Origin: JBMSHD01 sp049416425 | GTDB taxonomy: Bacteria; Pseudomonadota; Gammaproteobacteria; Francisellales; Francisellaceae | NCBI GenBank assembly: GCA_049416425.1 | Contig: JBMSHD010000063.1 | Coordinates: forward strand, 1 to 13,227 | Direction of reading: 5' to 3' | Length of the DNA: 13,227 bases | In this document: positions 7,926-13,227 of the stretch, in pieces | Layout: each line of letters starts with the position of its first letter | Position numbering within the stretch: the stretch's first letter is position 1 | Notes under the pieces: generated by a model | The model's database searches: none | Told to the model about the DNA's origin: nothing | What the model saw: the letters and a program-made list of their open reading frames with translations, nothing else | Program-made: the position numbers and the translations under genes

Positions 7926-9128
7926 TTATTTCTTTTTTCGATAGATATACCTTGGCATCAACTCATCGGCGATGATTTTATTTTCAAAATCAATTCTAAG
8001 CAAAATACCCAAGGCGAAACACATGATCATCAAACTGCTGCCACCATAGCTGATCAAAGGCAGAGTCAGGCCTTTGGTTGGTAAAACCCCGATATTGACG
8101 CCGATGTTGACAATGACCTGAAACACGACCCAAAAACTGATGCCATAGGAAATATAACTCTGAAAATGGCGCTCAAGCTTATAGGAAAACCAGGCAATCT
8201 TCATGCCTTTGAAAATCAACATGGCATAAACCACCAGCAAGATCATCACACCCACAACACCGAGCTCTTCAGCGATAATGGAGACAATAAAATCGGTATG
8301 CGCCTCGGGCAGAAAAAATTGTTTCTGAATGCTGTTGCCAAGGCCGTCGCCAAACCACCCGCCTCGCCCGTAGGAAATCAAGGCCTGCACCAACTGATAT
8401 CCTGAAGTATTGGCATTCTCCCAAGGGTTTAAAAAACCGGTCAATCTGGCAAGCCTATAAGGCTCAAATACCACTAAAAGCACCGCGGCAATCGCACCTG
8501 TTGAGATGACGATCGCAAACCATCTAAACTTGACTCCCGCCATAAACATCATGCCAAAGACACAGGTAAACATCACCACCGAGGCACCGAAATCTGGCTC
8601 CATCAACAATAATAAAGCCATAACAGCCAGAATGATAAGTGGTTTAACTACACCCAAAAAAGTTTCTCTGGCATATTGACCAAAACGCACCAGATAGCCG
8701 GCAAAATACATGATGGCACAGAGTTTGACGACTTCCGAGACCTGAACATTGATAATAAACAGAGGAATCCAGCGTCTTGAACCATTGACCTCTCTACCAA
8801 TGCCGGGGATTAAAACGGCAATCAAAAGCGCAAAAGCCATGATCAACCATAATCGATCAAGTTTCTGATAATTATCACTGGGAACCAGCAAAGCCAATAA
8901 CAAAATGCCAATACCCAGAATTGCAAAAAAACCCTGACGATAGACATAAAAAAAGGGATTGTGATAATCATAAGCCGCATCAACCATGGAGGCTGACGAG
9001 ACCATAACCCAGCCGAAAGCCAAAAGCCCAAGAATCAGAAAAACCAAGCTCATATCGAGTGTCACCGGCGCTCTTATACGCTGACGCGGCACATTTCTTC
9101 GCCTCAATCGTTGCATTAAATACCGCAT
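7926..9128 (-). CDS. ftsW: Peptidoglycan glycosyltransferase FtsW (SEDS family)
   Basis: Polytopic inner-membrane enzyme of the divisome that polymerises lipid II into septal peptidoglycan together with FtsI. SEDS hallmarks are clear: GREVNGSRRWI near residues 111-121, FLNPWENANTSGYQ at 232-244, the LPEAHTDFI stretch with the catalytic aspartate at 279, and PTKGLTLPLISYGGSS at 350-365. The 400 residues and about ten hydrophobic helices match FtsW rather than the shorter RodA; the basic N-terminal tail (QRLRRRNVPRQR) also fits FtsW, as does the mur gene context. The start ATG at 9128 has GAGGGG nine bases upstream. It is the last gene of the mraY operon, 39 bp after the POT transporter gene. 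murG, its usual downstream neighbour, is replaced by aroG. Confidence 0.95.
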   Translation of the reverse strand: MRYLMQRLRRRNVPRQRIRAPVTLDMSLVFLILGLLAFGWVMVSSASMVDAAYDYHNPFFYVYRQGFFAILGIGILLLALLVPSDNYQKLDRLWLIMAFALLIAVLIPGIGREVNGSRRWIPLFIINVQVSEVVKLCAIMYFAGYLVRFGQYARETFLGVVKPLIILAVMALLLLMEPDFGASVVMFTCVFGMMFMAGVKFRWFAIVISTGAIAAVLLVVFEPYRLARLTGFLNPWENANTSGYQLVQALISYGRGGWFGDGLGNSIQKQFFLPEAHTDFIVSIIAEELGVVGVMILLVVYAMLIFKGMKIAWFSYKLERHFQSYISYGISFWVVFQVIVNIGVNIGVLPTKGLTLPLISYGGSSLMIMCFALGILLRIDFENKIIADELMPRYIYRKKK

Positions 9129-9167
9129 TATTCACCACCCCTCTTTGTCACTAATCCGGTCATAATT

Positions 9168-10613
9168 TCAATCACCAGACTTATCAGCCTGCATCAACCG
9201 ACGCACCAACACACAGATGACAATGCCGCCGATGGCAATAAACATAAAGCTCAAAAGTCCAACAGCCATATTCTGTTTCGCCACGGCGATATCATTCGGC
9301 AATGCAATAAAACTCGACATAAAACCGGCCAGCTTTCCACCTATGCCTAAAGTGACAAGCCAGATGCCCATATACAGGGAAACGAAATTGGGAGGTGCTA
9401 TTTTAGTTACCAGTGACAAGCCGATGGCAGAGAGCGACAACTCGCTGATCGACAGGACGATCAGACCCGATATAATAACCCATGCCGACACTTTGGCCTC
9501 ACCGGCTGAAAAATAACTGCCTGCCCAATAAAGCAGAAACATCACGGCAATCAACACAAAAGCCAGCCTAAATTTATCGATATCTGCCACCGCCTTTCCC
9601 TTCGATTCAAGCCTCATCCACAGCCTTCCCATGAAAAAGCCAAATATCAACACACCCAGTGATTCGACGCCTAAGAACTGAGAGGAGCTCAAACGGAAAA
9701 ACAATACTTTATGATCGACAGCCAGGCTTATGAACAAGAGCAGCGAAATAAACAATTGAAAATACAAGGCCCAGTATAAAACCGACAACAGAAAAAACAC
9801 CAGTGCCTTGATCACATTTCTCCAGTATTTTTTTCGTGCCGATAACAATAAAATGCCAATGCAGACAAATGCGGCGATGAGAATGGAGAAGTCAGCCAAT
9901 ATTGGATTTTTCAAAACCACAAACACGCAGATGATATAACCACCCAGCACCAGCATCGCTTTCACTGTTTTCATGAGATCAATCGTGACATCGGCAATAT
10001 ATCTTCTGACCACAAAAAAACCGATAATTAAATTGAGACTGATTAAACAAGCCACGATCAGGCTGGAGTAAAAGGGTGCGCTGAAACCGTAACTCTCTTT
10101 TAGTGAAGAGGCCATAAAAAGTGCGAAAAATGAGCCGAGATTAATGCCAACATAAAACACATTGAAACCAAAGTCTCGATTGCCATCGGATAGAGCTGAC
10201 TTATCATAAAAGCGGCCGATAAAGGAAGAGATATTGGACTTGATCAATCCCGTGCTTACCGAAATAAGAGCCAACCCAAGATATAGTTCGTTTTTAGAAC
10301 TGCTCAACGCCAAAATTCCACTGCCTGCAATCATAAATAAGGAGCCCAGAAAAGCGGCTCGATAATAATTGATCAGCTTATCGGCGACATAACCACCGAT
10401 CAATGCCGAGATATAAACCATACTAAGCACGGTACCAACGAGTGTCGCACTCTGTGATTGTGCAATATTAAAGCGTTCGATCAAGAAAAAGATCAATAGC
10501 GCCTGGATCACATAATAGCTATAACGCTCACCAAACTCCGTCAAACTGCCGATACACAGCACTTTATATTGATCATGACTGGCATGGTGGGGCTTCATAT
10601 CATTTGTTTTCAT
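9168..10613 (-). CDS. POT/PTR2-family proton-coupled oligopeptide transporter
   Basis: Inner-membrane symporter of the POT (PTR2/NPF) family, whose bacterial members import di- and tripeptides with protons. The family's ExxER motif is EFGER at residues 26-30 in helix 1. GGYVADK follows helix 2, a conserved lysine lies in GLIKSNISSFIG (helix 4), and FNVFYVGINLGSFFA is the helix 5 signature. Its 481 residues and about 12-14 helices match. The start ATG lies inside the end of murD (14-bp overlap), with AAGGAAA encoded within murD just upstream, so translation is probably coupled to murD. Its place between murD and ftsW is unusual for a division and cell wall cluster. Cargo is unknown: ordinary dipeptides are most likely, and a role with wall-derived peptides would be speculation from context. 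Confidence 0.9.
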   Translation of the reverse strand: MKTNDMKPHHASHDQYKVLCIGSLTEFGERYSYYVIQALLIFFLIERFNIAQSQSATLVGTVLSMVYISALIGGYVADKLINYYRAAFLGSLFMIAGSGILALSSSKNELYLGLALISVSTGLIKSNISSFIGRFYDKSALSDGNRDFGFNVFYVGINLGSFFALFMASSLKESYGFSAPFYSSLIVACLISLNLIIGFFVVRRYIADVTIDLMKTVKAMLVLGGYIICVFVVLKNPILADFSILIAAFVCIGILLLSARKKYWRNVIKALVFFLLSVLYWALYFQLFISLLLFISLAVDHKVLFFRLSSSQFLGVESLGVLIFGFFMGRLWMRLESKGKAVADIDKFRLAFVLIAVMFLLYWAGSYFSAGEAKVSAWVIISGLIVLSISELSLSAIGLSLVTKIAPPNFVSLYMGIWLVTLGIGGKLAGFMSSFIALPNDIAVAKQNMAVGLLSFMFIAIGGIVICVLVRRLMQADKSGD

Positions 10614-11952
10614 TCGATTTCCTTAAATCAAATTCATCGACATATTCCTGCCTTTGATGCACCAACTCGATGAAATGCTCACCTCTTTGGACAAAGCCAG
10701 AATAGGCGTCGAAGCTGGCACAAGCCGGCGCTAGCAGCACGATATCACCACGGCTGATAGCAACAACAGCTGCATCAAATGCCTGGTTTAAATTCTCATG
10801 GAGCGTCAGCTTAGAAAAACAGAATTGAAGCATCTGTTTTATCTTAAATCCATCCTGACCGTAGATGCAAACTGCCTTGACAAAACGATTAAGCATCGGA
10901 CACAGCGCTTTAAAATCAGCCTCTTTATGAACTCCACCCAACAGCAATGTGATGTTTTTCTTCTTCACATCGCCCAGCCCTTCAACAGCGGCAATGGTAG
11001 CACCGATATTCGTGGCTTTTGAATCATTGATGAAAAAGACACCATCGATTTTGGCCACCAGCTCACAACGATGCGCAAGACTCATAAAATTTGCAATGAC
11101 GGCACAGGCTTTTGATCTGTTTAAATTCAGATAGTCCACGATTAAAAGCACCGCCATGATATTGATAAGGTTATGCCGACCCTGCAGTTTTAGCTGCCCG
11201 GCATTTATAACTCTTTCTCTATCGATACAAACATTGCCGTATTCATCGATGAAATTTAAGGCGTTGTTAAAAAAAATTCCATTACTCATTTGAGTCTCAA
11301 TCTTGTCTTTTTGATTGACAATGATTCTGTCACAACGATTTATCAGACTCAGCTTCGAGCGCCTGTAGGCGTTAAAATCTTCATAGCGATCAAGATGATC
11401 TTCGCTGATATTTAAGATGCAGCCAACGCCAAATCGTGCCATTTTGATAAGATCCAGCTGAAAACTCGACAATTCCAGCACATAAAAATCATAGTCATCA
11501 TCAAGCTTAGACAACACCGGCACACCGATATTACCCACCAGCGCCACCTTATAACCTTCTGCTTTAATAATGTCATGGATCAGCGTCACCGTCGTCGACT
11601 TACCATTGGAACCGGTGATGGCAATAAGCTTCGTCGAGTGCGACTTTATTGCCTGGTAGAACAGATCGATATCACAGACAACTTTATCCCAGTCGTTCAA
11701 TAACTGTAAATAAGGCGCTTGATTAATCGGAATTCCAGGACTGACAACAATCAGATCATAACGCATGAGATCAAGATCCGACCAATTAGAAATAACCGCC
11801 ATTGACGACTGTTTCCTTCCGTTTATATCATAGATATCGATACCCACAGCGAACCGTTTAAGATAGTGATAAACCGACTCCCCTGTCTTACCTAAACCCA
11901 CAATCAACACTCGATTAACTATGTTTTTATCATAAATATAATGAGATTTCAT
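10600..11952 (-). CDS. murD: UDP-N-acetylmuramoyl-L-alanine:D-glutamate ligase MurD
   Basis: Cytoplasmic ATP-dependent ligase that adds D-glutamate to UDP-MurNAc-L-Ala. The N-terminal Rossmann-like domain opens with VLIVGLGKTGES and has VVSPGIP near residue 70. The central ATPase domain has the P-loop TGSNGKSTT at 113-121, then LELSSFQLD and LNISEDHLDRY. The C-terminal domain carries HRCELV, NDSKATN, LLLGG and the closing block LAPACASFDAYSGFVQRGEHF. At 450 residues it is slightly longer than E. coli MurD (438). Its ATG overlaps the mraY stop by one base (TAATG), with AAGG eight bases upstream, showing translational coupling. Its 3' end overlaps the POT transporter gene. All key Mur ligase motifs are intact. 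Confidence 0.96.
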   Translation of the reverse strand: MKSHYIYDKNIVNRVLIVGLGKTGESVYHYLKRFAVGIDIYDINGRKQSSMAVISNWSDLDLMRYDLIVVSPGIPINQAPYLQLLNDWDKVVCDIDLFYQAIKSHSTKLIAITGSNGKSTTVTLIHDIIKAEGYKVALVGNIGVPVLSKLDDDYDFYVLELSSFQLDLIKMARFGVGCILNISEDHLDRYEDFNAYRRSKLSLINRCDRIIVNQKDKIETQMSNGIFFNNALNFIDEYGNVCIDRERVINAGQLKLQGRHNLINIMAVLLIVDYLNLNRSKACAVIANFMSLAHRCELVAKIDGVFFINDSKATNIGATIAAVEGLGDVKKKNITLLLGGVHKEADFKALCPMLNRFVKAVCIYGQDGFKIKQMLQFCFSKLTLHENLNQAFDAAVVAISRGDIVLLAPACASFDAYSGFVQRGEHFIELVHQRQEYVDEFDLRKSNENK

Positions 11953-12911
11953 TATCTGACCTTAAGTGCCATCAAGCCAATCAGGACGAAGATAACACTT
12001 AAGATCCAGAGCCTGACTACCACCTTATTCTCTGGCCAGCCCTTGAGTTCAAAGTGATGATGAATCGGAGCCATCCGAAAGATACGTTTTTTTCTTAATT
12101 TATATGAACCGACTTGCAGAATAACCGAGATGGTTTCGATCACGAACAAAAAACCCATGATGAAAAACACCAGCTCCTGGCGAATAATCAGCGCAATGGT
12201 TCCGAGAGTCGCTCCCAATGCCAGCGATCCCACATCACCCATGAAAATCTCAGCAGGATAGGCATTAAACCACAGAAAACCAAAACCGGCACCACAGATA
12301 GCGGCACAAAAAACCACAAGCTCTTCAATCCCGACATTCGGCATGTATTGAAACAAAAGATGCTCGGCAAAAACACTGTTGGTGATAACATAGCTAAAAA
12401 CACCCAGTCCTGCGGCAACCAGCACCACGGGCAAGGTTACCAGACCATCAAGACCATCGGTAAGATTCACTGCATTTGAACTGCCGACGATGACGAAATA
12501 GCCCAACAATAAAAACCAGGCTCCCAGATAAATGACCCAGTCTTTGGTAAAAGGAATCGCCAATTTAAAATCCATATATCCATTTAATAACCAATAAATC
12601 CAATATACAACAATAATTGCCAGGATCGATTGCAATAAATATTTATATTTGGCTCGAAGTCCTTGAGAGTGTGTAAGCACAAGCTTCAAAAAATCATCCA
12701 TAAAACCAATGGCACCAAACCCCAATAATACAAATAATAATACCCAGACAAAAGGACTGGAAAGGCGCGCCCACAAAATCACGGCAATAACAATGGAGAA
12801 TATCATTAACGTCCCACCCATCGTTGGCGTACTTTTCTTACTATAATGGGACTTCGGTCCCTCTTCACGAATCACCTGACCAATTTGCATTTTTTTGAGC
12901 CAGGAAATCAT
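11952..12911 (-). CDS. mraY: Phospho-MurNAc-pentapeptide translocase MraY, main open frame lacking the first membrane segment
   Basis: Inner-membrane enzyme that transfers phospho-MurNAc-pentapeptide to undecaprenyl phosphate, forming lipid I. This frame holds all known catalytic parts: TPTMGG (residues 28-33), the Asp pair FMDDF (72-73), NAVNLTDGLDG (146-156), MGDVGSLALGA with Asp 226, and the HHHFELKGW loop (His 284-286), ending in KVR like E. coli MraY. It is 319 residues against about 360 in the family. The missing start is encoded directly upstream in the same frame (12921-13043) but cut off by a TGA at 12918-12920. The ATG at 12911 has no visible Shine-Dalgarno, so it is unlikely to be the ancestral start. 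A protein from this ATG would begin in the first cytoplasmic loop, just after helix 1. Whether the product is active is open. The gene is coupled to murD. Confidence 0.9.
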   Translation of the reverse strand: MISWLKKMQIGQVIREEGPKSHYSKKSTPTMGGTLMIFSIVIAVILWARLSSPFVWVLLFVLLGFGAIGFMDDFLKLVLTHSQGLRAKYKYLLQSILAIIVVYWIYWLLNGYMDFKLAIPFTKDWVIYLGAWFLLLGYFVIVGSSNAVNLTDGLDGLVTLPVVLVAAGLGVFSYVITNSVFAEHLLFQYMPNVGIEELVVFCAAICGAGFGFLWFNAYPAEIFMGDVGSLALGATLGTIALIIRQELVFFIMGFLFVIETISVILQVGSYKLRKKRIFRMAPIHHHFELKGWPENKVVVRLWILSVIFVLIGLMALKVR

Positions 12912-12917
12912 AGGTTT

Positions 12918-13043
12918 TCACATACAAAGATTAATAATAAGCGCCGTCAACGCCGACATTAAATCACGAACGGTAACATAACTGCCAAAAATATGAAAAA
13001 AACGGATGTATTGCGCTAAAAAATCGGTTAACCATAAAAGCAT
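12918..13043 (-). pseudogene. mraY: N-terminal 41 codons of mraY, separated from the rest by an in-frame TGA
   Basis: Reading from ATG at 13043 in the frame of the main mraY gene gives 41 residues beginning MLLWLTDFLAQY and ending TALIINLCM, followed by TGA, then KPMISWLKK. From memory, E. coli MraY runs MLVWLAEHLVKYY ... LTALFISLWM, then GPRMIAHL, so the reading aligns without a gap and the TGA falls where glycine is expected (a GGA to TGA change would do it). Counted from 13043 the full gene would be 363 codons, the family length. The segment encodes helix 1. AAAGAA lies about eight bases before the ATG, and a promoter lies at the right distance. It could be a real nonsense mutation with re-initiation six bases later, readthrough, a working split protein, or a sequence error. 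Confidence 0.85.
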
Positions 13044-13058
13044 ATGTGATTCTTTGTT

Positions 13059-13085
13059 ATTGTTTTAAACAATACAATTGTATTG
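13059..13085. repeat. Two overlapping inverted repeats over the mraY promoter
   Basis: A perfect 16-bp palindrome, CAATACAATTGTATTG, occupies 13070-13085 and covers the -10 box. It overlaps a second dyad, ATTGTTT-T-AAACAAT, at 13059-13073, which would lie at the start of the transcript. Both share the CAAT/ATTG element. They look like paired operator sites, but A/T-rich palindromes can also arise by chance. Confidence 0.55.
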
Positions 13086-13105
13086 AGCACACCGCATTAA
13101 TACAA
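13077..13105 (-). promoter_or_regulatory. Candidate promoter of the mraY-murD-POT-ftsW operon
   Basis: On the minus strand TTGTAT (13100-13105) and TACAAT (13077-13082) are 17 bp apart, with the -10 box about 33 bp before the ATG at 13043. The location supports 13043, not 12911, as the original mraY start. Confidence 0.5.
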
Positions 13106-13177
13106 CCAACATTTCTGCACTTTTGCTTATTTTATTGACTTATGGTGAAACGATAAAGCAATGCAAACTCCGGGCAT

Positions 13178-13203
13178 AAAAAAACCAGCGTATAGCTGGT
13201 TTT
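13178..13203 (-). terminator. Intrinsic terminator of the rRNA operon
   Basis: On the minus strand the perfect 9-bp arms AAAACCAGC and GCTGGTTTT enclose the loop TATAC and run into a total of seven T's. It lies 12 bp after the 5S rRNA end and before the mraY promoter. The plus strand has only four T's after the stem, so the minus strand is the likely direction. Confidence 0.8.
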
Positions 13204-13215
13204 ATAAGAATTAAA

Positions 13216-13227
13216 GACCTGACGATG
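13216..13227 (-). rRNA. rrf: 3' end of 5S rRNA (partial, cut by window edge)
   Basis: The last twelve bases, read on the minus strand, are CATCGTCAGGTC, like the 3' end of many proteobacterial 5S rRNAs. They are followed at once by a strong terminator, as at the end of an rRNA operon. Only the tail is visible, so the call rests on this short match and its context. Confidence 0.55.

Noticed and set aside
12918..12920. UGA read as a sense codon in this organism, or selenocysteine, at the mraY TGA
   Set aside because: lptE, murD, the purine permease and the POT transporter all end in TGA at normal family lengths, so the code is standard. No obvious selenocysteine hairpin follows, and MraY proteins are not selenoproteins.
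13135..13163. Plus-strand promoter starting with TTGACT
   Set aside because: No acceptable -10 hexamer lies 16-18 bp downstream, and no plus-strand gene follows.

Overview
The window looks like ordinary chromosome from a gammaproteobacterium. The leuS-lptE pair, the class I DAHP synthase, and the MraY and MurD sequences all fit that group. Parts of MraY (e.g. PMISWLKKMQIGQ after the first membrane segment) and the short LeuRS without a leucine-specific domain resemble, from memory and unverified, Francisella and its relatives (Francisellaceae/Fastidiosibacteraceae). The standard genetic code is in use: several genes end naturally in TGA.

Left part, plus strand: the C-terminal part of a major facilitator transporter, whose 3' end carries a 36-bp tandem duplication. 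After about 220 bp with a candidate promoter come leuS (leucyl-tRNA synthetase) and, 9 bp later, lptE (outer-membrane lipoprotein of LPS export). Facing lptE and overlapping its end is a purine permease of the NCS2/AzgA type on the minus strand. A 255-bp divergent promoter region separates it from a sugar:H+ symporter on the plus strand. aroG (first step of the shikimate pathway) converges on the symporter gene.

Right part, minus strand, read right to left: the last bases of a 5S rRNA gene, a strong rRNA-operon terminator, a promoter overlapped by two inverted repeats, then mraY-murD-(POT peptide transporter)-ftsW, then a terminator and aroG with its own promoter. mraY, murD and the transporter gene overlap each other and form one unit with ftsW. 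MraY and MurD make peptidoglycan precursors, and FtsW polymerises lipid II at the septum. This is a fragment of the division and cell wall cluster: murE/murF are not upstream, murG is not downstream, and a POT-family transporter sits between murD and ftsW.

The most striking observation is in mraY. The longest open frame starts at 12911 and lacks the family's first membrane segment. The missing 41 codons are present immediately upstream, in the same frame, with the expected start, promoter and family-like sequence, but are separated by a single in-frame TGA at codon 42, where a glycine is expected. The essential gene is therefore either split, read through, re-initiated, or affected by a point error in the sequence. 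No mobile element, CRISPR array or defence system was found.
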